Shown: positions 45,250 through 57,484 of the stretch, in pieces | How positions within the stretch are numbered: the stretch's first letter is position 1 | Layout of the letters: each line of letters begins with the position of its first letter | NCBI GenBank assembly: GCA_025174535.1 | Contig: JALBUN010000011.1 | Location: 372,001 to 436,000, forward strand | DNA length: 64,000 bases | Direction of reading: 5' to 3' | Source: Cantharellus purpuraceus | Taxonomy: Eukaryota > Basidiomycota > Agaricomycetes > Cantharellales > Hydnaceae | Made by a program: the position numbers and the translations under genes | The notes under the pieces: generated by a model | Seen by the model: the letters and a program-made list of their open reading frames with translations, nothing else | Told to the model about the DNA's origin: nothing | The model's database searches: none

Positions 45250-46975
45250 ATGCCAATTATTCCATCAGCTGCAGGTTACTGGTATAAGCACCGGCCTCAG
45301 TCTTGTGCGGTGCGGTCGGGCCCCAACGCTCCAAGTATACAAGTATACGCCACGTAACGTCATAAATCTGATGACAACCTCTCGGCCGCAAGCACAGTCT
45401 TCTGCAGCCACAGATTCATATGATATTATGAAAAGCCGTCCCGCTATCGTTGGTTGTCGGCCCCATTTCCCGCCTGCAGATGAAGGAGTCACCTTGTCAC
45501 CCGCTCAGAGGCGCGAAATATACATTAAGCTTGATGGGCATGTAGAGCAAAGACAGCCTATTGGAAGTCATTACAGGGCATGGTAATCAATACTATTTCT
45601 GAAAGGTAATTCTCACGAACATTAACTTGATGTAGGGGCCATACGGAAATCTTTCCCCAGGAACAGTGTTTCCAATGTGCATTGGTGCTATTCGAAATAG
45701 CTTATTGTTCATGACGGGGCCCTGGGTCTTGTGGAAAGCCTTGCACAATATGGTGACTTGATTTGATCCTACATTTCTATATATAGCTAAGCCTATTCAT
45801 CGTATTCCAGATGATCCAGGGTCATATTAGGAAGAGGAAATTGGAATTATCAAATTCTGAAATTGACGAAGCATTCGGAGGGGTGAGCATCATCGGAGCC
45901 AATGATCGATGGGGTGTCTACACCTGAAGGAAAAAGGGGGGGGGGGGGATGCTTGGCAAGAGAGAGAGAGGCGGTGACAGAGATAATGGTAGCAAGAATC
46001 CTCCCCCGCGCCAGGGGCCTCCAGGATCTAGAGGAGGCAATGACGGCGATGCTGGAAAAAGTTAGAATGACGGAGGCGACATGGAAGTGCATTCGAGTGT
46101 TGTCAAGGTGAAAGGAAAAATGGACATCCCTAAAGTCGTTTGCGATAGCCATATTTCCTAAACCCGCCATCTCTTCAAACTCCTCCAGAAGAAGGCTGCC
46201 GCCAAATCTAGACACGCTGTTCCAACGGTTTGGCATGTATGCTGTTATGGCTGTTGATGTAGGCCATGAATTGTCTGGCAAATTGAAGCTTGATATCGAG
46301 ATGTTTGCGCTAGGTTCGATCACCTTCCCATGAGTCGAATGCAGATCCTCCTTCGGCATCCTTGCGATTTGAACGTCTAAATTGTTCTACGGATCCGCTC
46401 ACTTTAGAACATCCATATGAAAATAGCAAGGTTCAACTGAAGTAGAACCGTCGGACAAGTATGCATTCCCTTGGAACTGGCTCCCGCGAGCACTCCTGGT
46501 AAAGGACGTACAACCATGGAAACGGGTGGACATGGAGTGACAGGTTGGAGTCAGTGTCGTTATAGGCACGAAAAAAGGCATGTTGGTTACAGGTAATGTC
46601 AGAGGGAGAGTAACCCATACACAAGAAGCGACGAGGGATCTGTCGAGAACTACCGCTCTTCATGGGGACACATTCGTCAAATGGAGCCACTACGTTGATG
46701 AGACCTACCAGGGGCAAGGCGGCCTGCACTGCAAGTAAAGGATGATATGCTCCCATCCCTATAATCATGGTTCATTAGAGAAACGTCAGTTGAAATATAG
46801 AGTTGTTTGGTTATTGGGTCACTCGGGTCACACCCAAGCCACCCAGGAAAGGGAAGAATTTCAAGAAGGGCTCAAAGGCATTACCACTGTTGCGGGACTC
46901 TTTCCAATTGACTTGCATCACGTTTGCGACCTCTATATATACCGCAGACGGCCATGTGAAACATAAATTTAAGGT
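45250..46975 (+). pseudogene. partial, broken tandem copy of the helical-repeat gene
   Basis: Blocks match the upstream gene in order. 45275-45600 matches 40850-41130 and 42095-42125 (SRPAIVGCRPHFPPADEG; TLSPAQRREIYIKLDGHVEQ). 45600-45800 matches 42115-42330, and 45815-46970 matches 43700-44860. Most repeat exons are missing and the remaining frames carry indels and stops (for example at the Gly/Asp linker near 45940, with a G run). The direction is the same as the parent, so it is a tandem duplication followed by deletion. No functional product is expected. Confidence 0.75.
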
Positions 46976-47530
46976 ATAAGTATATTATTGGATGGACTCA
47001 CATGCTAGGTGCGTGGAAGTTTCAATGATGACCCCGTGGATTTAGTCAGATGGATGCAAATGTAATGTCATCTTGTACTACCTATGTAGAACAGAGTTCA
47101 CCCCTCCCACGCTTCATCATCCTACATTGATGTCTTGGTCAGCAATATGGCCATTGGCAGTTAGTCTGTCATTAGTTTGAATCACGCAGGTGAGAGGATG
47201 TTGACAATCAATTGGTTGTGCAGATGAAGGGTTGTCTCTGGTGAGAGGCAAACAAAATGCCCGCGACTATATCCCATCAATATATTCCGTGTGGTAGGCG
47301 CCATTGTTGAGGCGTGCTATCATGATCACCTTTATTCTGTTCGTGGCATTCATCTGAAGGTTTTTTTTGTAAATCCTGCAGGTGAGGGGAGTCGACAATA
47401 TTGGTGAAGGGTTGTCTTTGGCGAACCAACTTGGGACAAACAAGACCGCGGCGGTACGATCACGTGACCAGCCTCGCCAGGTCGAGCAAGATCTTCGTCT
47501 CCGCCACCATCACCCACAGCTTCTATAACC
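46976..47530. other. intergenic
   Basis: No gene or RNA is recognised. It contains 'tgagaggatgttgacaatca'-like and 'aggtgaggggagtcgacaat' segments that echo 45205-45240 and suggest further duplicated flank. The E2 promoter should lie at its right end. Confidence 0.5.
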
Positions 47531-48607
<1,077 letters not shown>

Positions 48608-48754
48608 CTATAGATTTTCCTTTATATCCTCATCTTCACGTTCAGCACGCGCATCATTTCTCATATCCTGGTCTCTGTGTTGTATTGGTTGCATTGCAAG
48701 TTATTAATATAAAGTCGACGGCTAAGCTAGAACACGACTTGGTTATAATATACA

Positions 48755-50109
48755 TCACGTTCTTCCTCTTCCGGTTTTTGCATTTGCATTAGTTGTGCCT
48801 CCGGTGCTGCCGCCCGTGCGTCGCTTGCCGCTCCGTCCTTTCTTGTTCCCAGCCCTCTTGGCTTTACAATCGTCACAATACCACGTGCCCGCCTTGGGTG
48901 CACCGGTTAAGCCAATGCATGTCAAGTGGAACTAGGCATGTGTCAGCCGAGTAGCAGCTAAAGAAATCAAAATCACATACCCATTCATAAGCACAGTGCT
49001 CGTCGTCACATCCCACCATTTCACCATAGCTGGGGCCTTGACAGTAACAATAGCGGCCGCCGTCCTGATCGTCATTATCTGCAGGTTCTCCATCTTCGGC
49101 ATGTGGGGGAGGCGCCTGCTGCTGGGCAGCTGCAGGACGGGGTGCGGCCTGTGGAGGAGGGTGTACCATCTGTCCTGACGGTCGTGTGCTACTCGAAGAG
49201 GGTTGTCCGACGGCATGAGAAGTGATGCTGAGCACGGATTCAGCGGAGGGGGACATGGCGCGGTGGTGGTGGTTGTGCGTTTGGGCATGGGGTGGCGGCG
49301 GTGGTGGATCCACTCTGTAGCACGTCCGCATGGGTTTTTTAGTAGAATGATATACTATAAGAGTGTGAGGAGGCGCACTTTCGGGTGTTGATGGTCTTGG
49401 TGCCGCCTCTGCGGTGTGTGTTGGTATTGGTGGATTCGCGTTCCCGCCTGGGTGTGGGCTGTGAGTCGTCGTCCTCGCGTGCGCGTTTGCGACCCTTGAC
49501 GGGGCTCAGGGCCTCGACAGCGAGCATGCCGCCCAGCTGCCCGCGGCCTGCCGCACGTCTGCGTCTCCCACCTTCCAGGGGTGCTGCATCTTGAGCAGGA
49601 CGAGGCGGAAGGTGCGGATATGTCGTTCGAAGATAGAGGTGCGACGGTGTGAAGGATGTGTCGTGCGGTGCGATCGCCGTGAGGAGTGTACTCATGTGTG
49701 CCTTGTGCGATACCAGCTGCACGCCAATGAACATCTCATCACAGCCAGAAATGTGGATACGCACATTGTCAGCGGCCTGGCTGGCCACTCTGATCTTGTC
49801 CTCGCCACCGAGTTTGAGGCGTTGAGCCTCCTCCCCGATCTCGGTCAGCTTGGAAAGCCGTGCCTCCTTGGACGCCTCGGGGTCCTCGACGAGGTCAATG
49901 AGCTCGTAGATTTTCTGCGTGACGCTGGTCGTCGAGGCGCTAAGGACCGCATCGAGCTCTCGGAGGTCAGCAAAGTGGCGAGAGAGGTCGAGGGGAAGAG
50001 AGTCCAGCGTATGAGCGTATTCGGAGAGGACTAGGAGAGAGTGCGCTGTGCCCAGCGATGGGGACGAGGACGAGGTGGCTACCATGGTTGGAGGCTGAAG
50101 GCGAGGCAT
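48755..50109 (-). CDS. ING-family PHD-finger chromatin protein
   Basis: ING proteins (Yng1, Yng2, Pho23 in yeast) read H3K4 methylation for histone acetyltransferase or deacetylase complexes. From the start at 50109 an N-terminal helical ING domain is seen (LSEYAHTLDSLPLDLSRHFA, DLRELDAVLSASTTSVTQKI, about residues 28-130). A basic, Arg/Lys-rich nuclear linker follows. Exons at 49290 and 48945 give the C4HC3 PHD finger YCYCQGPSYGEMVGCDDEHC, then EWFHLTCIGLTGAP and GTWYCDDCKAK. The aromatic Tyr and Trp of the methyl-lysine pocket are present. Two introns fit GT-AG. The length of about 430 aa is longer than the yeast proteins because of the linker. Which complex it joins cannot be told. It shares a 111-bp upstream region with NOP4. 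Confidence 0.88.
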
Positions 50110-50220
50110 AACTCAACAGACGCAATGTCTTGCCCATATTCATCTCCATTGTCAAGCTCCGCCTTATCGTCACGTGATCCATTCCAATCTCTAGAGGCAA
50201 ACATTTTCCAGCTCGTCTAC
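50110..50220. promoter_or_regulatory. shared divergent promoter, ING gene and NOP4
   Basis: Only 111 bp separate the two start codons, so both genes must use overlapping promoter and leader sequence. It contains 'cgtcacgtgatcc', an E-box-like CACGTG centred near 50174. No TATA box is evident. Confidence 0.55.
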
Positions 50221-53160
50221 ATGGGTGGAAAGCGTAAAGAACGCGAAGACGAAGCTGGTACCGGACAGCAGACAAAAAGGTCCGTCCTTCCTTTTTGAAC
50301 ACCATACCAAATTGAAATCCACACCAGATCCACCATATTCGTCTCTAACCTACCCTACACTGCAACTTCTGTGGACCTCCAGACCCTCTTTTCTGACATT
50401 GCCCCAGTACGCTCAGCGTTCGTCGTTCTTGACAAGGAAACCCGCAAGTCCAAGGGTGTCGGATACGTCTCGTTTGCAGTCAAGGAAGATGCCGCACTCG
50501 CCGTTTCCCAAATCGAACAGAGTGGAATTCTGCTCGACAAGCGGAACTTGAGAGTCCAGTTTGCAGATGCCAAGGTAAATAAACTTATCACACACACGGA
50601 GAATCGCATCATAACGTGTAGCACAAGCCTCATGATACAGAGGACAGCACTCCTGCTCCCAAAGCTAAAAAGCCTCGACAACCGCCACAGCCAAAGACGG
50701 CGGCTAGTCCACCCGACCCCGTAGCCATTCGTACCATCATCATTTCTGGCTTACCGTCTTCCATCGACGCCAAGTCATTATGGAAAAAAGTCCGCAAGCT
50801 GGACGGCGCAGAGAAGATCTCCCAATGGCCCGACAAGACACCTACGGGCGAGGAGGATCCCTCCACGGCTCAAGTCTTATTCTTGTCACCTGCGACAGCA
50901 CAAGATGCCGTGTCGCGCCTTCATGCACACGTATTTAAAGGTTCCTTACTCTCCGCCGTGCTGAAAAAGCGATTGGATACGCTTGCTAAACCCAATGGTG
51001 CCCCATCTCGCGCTAGCCGACTCATCGTCCGCAATCTTCCCTGGAACGTACGTGCCTTGCTCTGTTTTACTACATCATCTAAACGTTTCTTAGACCATCG
51101 AGAATGATCTGCGTCGTTTATTTCTACCCTATGGTCCTATTCACTCGATTACCATTCCTGTAGCAAAGCCAGAGGAAGAAGGGGGTCGGCCACGAGCCAA
51201 AGGATTCGCATTTGTATGGATGATGAGTAAAAAAGACGCCGAAAAGGCAATAGAAGGCGCTAATGGATCAACAGTGGGTGGTGAGAAGGATGGAGATCCG
51301 AATGCAAAGGGAAAAGAGCGTGTTATTGCGGTGGATTGGGCACTTAGCAAAGAACGATGGGAAGTGGAGAAGGAGAAGATAGAGGAGGACAATGACGGCG
51401 AAGAAGAAAGCGAGGGAAGTGATACCAGTTCGGTCGGTGAGGGTTCGAATGACGAGAACGAAGACGACAATGTTGGAGTTCACGAGACTGATGACGAAGG
51501 TGGCAAAGATAGTGATGATGATGACGACGACGACGATCCCCCGGATCGACCTCAACTACCGCCTCCAGAGACAGGTAACACGTTATTCATTCGCAACGTG
51601 CCCTTCACAGCAACAGAGGATGAGTTACGGACGTTGTGCGTCTTGTTATTGGGTCTTAGTGTCGAATCTCATGATATTTTCCAGATTCCGTTCCTTCGGC
51701 CCTCTGCGGTACGCACGCATTACCTTGACCGCGGCAACAGGGCGGTCACGCGGCACGGGGTTCGTTTGTTTCTGGAACAGGGAGGACGCAGATAGGGCAA
51801 TCCAGCAGGCTGAGTTGCTTCACGCGGAGACTGGAGGCATACAGGTGCATTGCAATTTCTTGTGTCCGCTCTACTACTTATGAAACGGTTCTCAGACAAC
51901 CTTAGCTACAAAAAAGAATCCCTTCAAGATTTCGTCAATTTTGACGCCGGATCCGTCGTCGTCCCTCGCACAGAGCCTTGTAATGCAAGGGCGAACCTTG
52001 GATGTCACACGCGCTGTCACTCGTGAAGAAGCAGGTCGACTGCGTGAGCTAGGCGAGAAGCAGCGTGAAAAACAGGACAAACGAAACCTCTACCTCATGC
52101 GTGAGGGTGGTAAGCCTCACTGACATTTAGGCATCTACTTTTCCTGACATTTCGACAGTAATATTCCCTAACACTCCCGCAGCAGCCACGCTCTCTGCAG
52201 CGGACGTCGAAAAGCGCGTGCAGGCGTTCAATACCCGGCGTGCGCTGATGCGGTCTAATCCGTCGTTGTACGTGTCCAAGACGCGCATCAGCGTGCGTCA
52301 GCTGCCCACGTTCGCGACGGAGCGCACGCTGAAGCGGCTGGCGCTGCATGCGGTACGCGCGTTCGAGGAGGATGTGAAGAGTGGTGCGCGGGAGGGGTTG
52401 AGTGTGGATGAGTTGCGGGAGGAGGACGTGGATGAGGGGGGAGTTGGAGAGCAGCCATCGAGGAAACAGAAGAAGAGGCGGGGGGAGCGGCGGACGGCGG
52501 TGCGGCAGGCCAAGGTTGTGAGGGTTAGTGATCGCGTTGATCCTCTCGTGGGAAAAGGACGGAGCAAGGGATATGGGTTTTTGGAGATGATTTTGCATGC
52601 GGATGCATTAAGGGTTATTCGCTGGGCAAACAATCACCCAGGGGTGGAGGGAATGATGCGGGGATGGTGGAAAGAAGAATTACAGGACATTGTTAAGAAG
52701 GAGGATGCGAAGAAAAAGGATGAGGAGGGTGATGCGCGAGTGCGGCGCATGAAGGATCGACTGCGGGAGCTTGAGCAGGAGAAGGAGAAAAAAGCGGGAC
52801 GTACTCTCATCCTGGAATTTTCGATCGAGAATATTCAGGTTGTGCGTCGCCGTGCAGAGCGGGAGGAAGGGGGTGGACAGGTAAGGGGTTTAGATGATAC
52901 CAGACTATTCGTGAGGTTTGTGTTGACCGAAATTCCGTGCTTTACAGCCGAAGCAGAAGCCGAAGCCTCACGAGGATAAACTATCACCGTCGAAAAAGAG
53001 GCGGGCGGTGTCTTCTGGCGAAGATGATAGTCGTCCCGCCAAAAAAACAAGAACAACCATCGTGCAGAAGGTTAATTCAGAAGAAGCGAAAGTGGGAAAC
53101 TACATCGGTGGGATCATTGGCAGGAAAAGGAAAGGCAGAAAAATGAGGGGGAAGGCTTAG
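50221..53160 (+). CDS. NOP4: NOP4/RBM28-type nucleolar RNA-binding protein
   Basis: Nop4 (RBM28 in animals) is an essential multi-RRM nucleolar factor for 27S pre-rRNA maturation and 60S assembly. The start MGGKRKEREDEAG at 50221 is basic. RRM1 has STIFVSNLPYTATSVDLQ and GVGYVSFAV. A divergent RRM2 has TIIISGLPSSIDAK. RRM3 has SRLIVRNLPWN, spliced to TIENDLRRLF, and GFAFVWM. An acidic Asp/Glu stretch (51400-51540) precedes RRM4 (NTLFIRNVPFTATEDELRTL, GTGFVCFW). A last RRM-like region has TRISVRQLPTFATERTL and KGYGFLEM. The basic tail ends GGIIGRKRKGRKMRGKA. Seven short introns fit. Length about 850 aa, longer than yeast Nop4 because of insertions. The last codons were copied downstream near 54900. 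Confidence 0.88.
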
Positions 53161-54895
53161 TGAGTGAAAGGTATGTGTACACTGAAAACGGTGCCTCTTT
53201 CTGCTACGCCTGTCACCTCGTTCCATGGCTGCTTATTACTTCATGGGAGATGCGTGCGACTTCGAAGCCTGCCTTGCTATATTTTCTTCTATTTTAAGCA
53301 CTCATTTCTGCAAAAGTTCCTAAGTGCTTTCCATATCCAATAATGCCCGATTTATCATGCCCAATGTACATGGGGTCGGAGCCCTATTTCGACTATTTCG
53401 ACGCTGATGAGACAAGATTGCCACCGTTGTGTTCGGCATCGTATGTAGGAATCAGTGTGGATTTCGCAATATTTGCATAAGTGCACCCTCGCATAAGACT
53501 CACGCTGATGCTTGAACATTGCGCTATATCTGTTCCCGTCTTTCCTCCGCTGTCTACAGCACTCATTTTTAAACACCGAAAGCTCCCACAGCTGCATACA
53601 ACGAGTAATTATAAGTCATAATGTTGTCATTCCATGGTAACTCTACCCTGCACTGCCCTGGATATCATACGACAGCTGACTAGCTTGCAAAGGCTCGTCA
53701 TATATTAACCTTTCTTTGAGCTGGCATGCCCCGAAAGTCAGCCTGGGTCTGCCAGTTAACGCTTGAGCGCCTTGGCAGCCTCGGCGTACAAGGGCGTCTT
53801 CTCTTCTATCTAATACAGCTCTTTGACATCCATTTTGTATTTCAAGACATCGGGTGATTGATTTCCCCCGTGTGCCCACTCATTGGGCCAACATGGCGTC
53901 ATGACAGACATTGAGTTATCTCAAAGTTCATCATGTGCATCAGGATGCCACAAGTTCAGTCAGCGATGGCCTTACTATCGAATACAGGATTCCTCGAAAC
54001 TACACCTCACTCCCCTCTAACGAGGACCCATTTGACCCATCCTTAACGCCATGCTCCTTGAACCTGGCGATTTTGTAGTTCGAGATGCTCTCATTGACAT
54101 CCCGACCGAGAGGCTATTCGACGAGAACCCAATCTATGAAGGGGTACATTTGGCCTACAATGACTCGTATTCCAGCTTAGAAGTAGATTAGCTATATCTT
54201 TGGGCTATTTGCCGTACTCAAACCAATGTTTCTTGCTTCAGTCGAAGGACCTACAGCAAAAAACGCACTCTCTGTTCCCAAGCCTCATCAGCAGAATTTC
54301 GGATTTTGTATGGTGGCACCTGTGAGTCCCCTTACTCCCCTCCCGCAGAGTTCATAATTAAAGCCCCCTTTCGAAGCATGGGGCTAGGAAGTTGCAAGGT
54401 CGGTGAGCGCAGGACGAGCCTCGCATCTTATCTCTGGCCGTGGCACGCCAAGCACAATCCAGTCCAGTAACTTGCATCCCATTTTAGTTCTGACATTCAT
54501 ATACTGATGCGCTGACTGCAGAACGCAAGAAACAACACCCGGCTTCACTGAAACAGTGCAGCAAGCCAGTGTAAGATTGCTCGTGTATTCGCAGGGATAC
54601 AATGACGATGTCTAAGTTGTTCTCCAGGCGGACCAGACCCAACCCATATATCATGAACCTAGCGCATTTGGGGCGGCGGTTCATTATAGGTGCACCTCTC
54701 GAATCGCGTAGCATCGATCATTAACAGCCAATAATTCAGAGCTGCCGCGCGTACTGTTTCTTGGAACGTCATGATATACAGTAGTAGCATATTCACCTTT
54801 AAATTGTATTTCTCCGGCTGTATGTATGTGGTTGTGGAAGCCCCCCAAAGTGACCTGAACACGCAGCAGAGACAATGGCATAGAGGTAAAAGGGT
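53098..54895. repeat. tandem duplication, unit 1 (starts in NOP4 3' end)
   Basis: Unit 1 begins inside the last 20 codons of NOP4 and continues through about 1.7 kb of flank. It contains coding debris (for example MLLEPG-like sequence near 54050 and FTETVQQASVRLLVYSQGY near 54545) with stops in all frames, so no gene is called. Its match to unit 2 is interrupted by indels. Confidence 0.7.
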
Positions 54896-56790
54896 AGTGA
54901 AACCATATCGGTGGGATCATTAGCAGAAAGAGGAAAGGACGAAAAATGAACGGGAAGGCTCAGCGATTGAAAGGCATGCAGACATTGAGAACGGTGCCCT
55001 TTTTCCACCACGAGCTCCTACCCCGTTCCACGATTTGCTTCCTGCTTTATGAGAGATGCACCCCACCTTGCGCTCTGCAATTACTAGAATACTTATCCTC
55101 GTCATCCTGTATTCTAGAATAAGGACGAAAAAAATCATGATTAGCTTCTGTTTATCTGGCATAGAAATCCGACTCTCTTTATTCTCGAACCAAGATATTG
55201 TTTATAAAGAGCACTGTATCACATTTAGGCATAGTGAACTTGAAGATGGCGACGTTACGACGGCCTTACGAACTATCGGACGACAGAGGTTGTGAATCAT
55301 GATATATGACCCACCGACGACCGCGATTATAATTTAGACTCAGAAGGAGTAAGAGTGCACAGAGGATCCCCAGGCCTACAGTAAGATTGCAGTCCGGCCC
55401 AGAATATTTTTGGCGAATATGCCTTCGCGTGAGCCAATTACTGGGGAAGATTTGATGGCAGAAGAACTCGGAACAGGGGACCGGACTGCCATGCCCAGCC
55501 AATTAGCAGCGCAGCCCACCTAGGTCTTTATGGTGGTCAAACTGCACAAAAAAAAAACCCAAGATCTTTCATACCCCCCCTTTACAAAATGTTGAGTTGG
55601 CAAAAACTCAATTATGGAAGTTGACCATCTCCGGCAACTCTTTTGTAACGTTTGAATGACCTCATGATTGAGTTTTTCCCAATTTAACAATTTGTAAAAA
55701 AATTATATGGAAGTTTTTTTTGTGCAGTTTGACCGCCATAGAACCCGTGATTGGCCAACTCCTTGTATAGGGCTCGCTGGCTGCGCCTGGGCAGCCTCGG
55801 CGTCAAAAGGTGGCATTCAGTGGCGTTTTCTCTTCTATCCAATACAGCTCTTTGACATCCACCATATCTCCAAACATTGGGCGATTGAGTTCTCTTCTTG
55901 TGCCCAGTACTCATTGGGCCTACTTGGCGCCATGACAGGCATTGAGTTATCTAGCTCAAAGTTCACCATGTGCATCAGCATGCCACAAGTTCAGTCAGCG
56001 ATGGGCTTACCACCGAATGCAAGATTCTTCAAAACCGCACCTCATCCCCCTTAACGAAGACCCAAACGCAATGCTTCTTGAACCTGGCTATTTTGCAGTT
56101 CGAGATGCTCTCATTGATGTCCTGGCTGAGAGGCTATTTGATGTGAACCCCTTTTACGAGAGTGAATCTTATCCCAACGTCAAGGTACGTCTCGACATTT
56201 GCGATTTCTTTGGCATATTTGCCGTGCTCAACCAATTTGTATCCTAAAGCAAGAAACGCACTCGTTATTCCCAAATCTCATCCGTGGAATTTCGGATTTT
56301 GCATCGTGCCTCACAACCTCCCTCTGGCCTTGGCGTGCCAGATCACAATCCAGTCCAGTAACTTGCATTTAGTTCTGTCATTCATAAGATTGACGAATCT
56401 CGTGAACTGACTACAGAACGCAAGCAACAACGCCCGACTTCACTGAAACAGGGCAACCAGCCAGTGTATGATTGCCTTTTCTATTAGCAGGGATGCAATG
56501 ATGGTGACTGAATTGTTCTGCAGGCGGACCAGGCCAGAAACCATATATCATGGATCTGGTGCATTTGGGGCAGTAGTTCAGTACAGATGCACCTCTCGAA
56601 TCCCGTAGCGTCAACCATTTCATTTATTATAATAGCCAACGATTCAGACTTGCCACATGCGCCGTATCTTGAATTATAATCATGTACAGTAGTAGCATAT
56701 TCACCTTTACAGTAATAATTTACTTGGAAACAGCCACAAACCGACCTGCGACGCAGCAGAAAGGCAATATTTCCACGTGATATGACATGC
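54896..56790. repeat. tandem duplication, unit 2 (decayed)
   Basis: 54897-55040 repeats the NOP4 end ('tatcggtgggatcatt', 'gaaaggatg/cat' flank). 55780-56620 repeats 53760-54690. The plus-strand frame reads LNEDPNAMLLEPGYFAVRDA and ALIDVLAERLFDVNPFYE, which looks like a once-coding family, but the frame breaks. A third short echo ('cagcagaggcaatggc') lies at 57060-57130. Extra sequence, including a MITE, has entered unit 2 at about 55060-55740. Confidence 0.7.
55531..55738. mobile_element. 208-bp MITE with inverted termini and TA flanks
   Basis: The left end TGGTGGTCAAACTGCACAAA and the right end (reverse complement) TGGCGGTCAAACTGCACAAA match except at one base, and pair over about 25 bp into A/T runs. 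Both sides carry TA (55529-55530 and 55739-55740), the target duplication typical of Tc1/mariner. The interior is non-coding, with repeated 'atggaagtt' motifs. It would depend on a transposase elsewhere. Confidence 0.75.
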
Positions 56791-57484
56791 GGTATAGACT
56801 ATATATATTTGTGCATGCCACATGTCGATCTGTAAGGTAAGTAGTTCATCTATTTGCTTGATTAGATCTGGAATTCCTAGATACCCAAATTGATTCTCTT
56901 GCCCCCCGTTCCAATGGTGCGCCGATCTGTTCATTTGTCGCCTTGCTTCGTCACGCTTCAAGCCTATCACAGACTTGTTCGACAAGCTAAATTAACGGAC
57001 CAATAATGTTCCACCGCACTCTCAGAGTTTACCATTCAAAATTCATGTACTGGTATTTTGCATGCTATATATATGTATCATGTGGTCTTGAAAATAGCCA
57101 CAAGTGGACCTGCAGCAGAGGCAATGGCCCGGCCCAGAGGAAGAATGGTGATTTTCCCAGAATTTGTGACAGAACAGATAGAGCACAAGGTTCGTTCTAA
57201 GTGGTCAGTAGAGCACCACTATAGGAAACAAACGTTCAAACATGCGTGATGCATGAGATGCGGTATATACATCATTCATGTCAGTATATCAGTGCCTCCA
57301 ATTCGGCGTCATTTCCAATCAACTTTCCAGGCAAATACAGGAGGCATTGGACAAACCAGTGGTAAAGGATCGCATGGCGTCCGCCATGACATGATCGTTA
57401 ACGCTAACCCACTAATAGCGAACATACATCTCAAAGACTCGATTCTAAGCCCCGAGCTCTCCTCATTGGCACTGAATCTACACA
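56791..57484. other. intergenic, no gene recognised
   Basis: Short ORFs on both strands have no motif. The segment has a small third echo of the tandem unit at about 57060-57130 and the 3' flank of the nucleoporin gene. Confidence 0.5.

Noticed and set aside
48932..49288. 118-aa minus ORF overlapping the PHD exon
   Set aside because: Shadow of the ING gene in another frame; the ING frame holds all PHD ligands.
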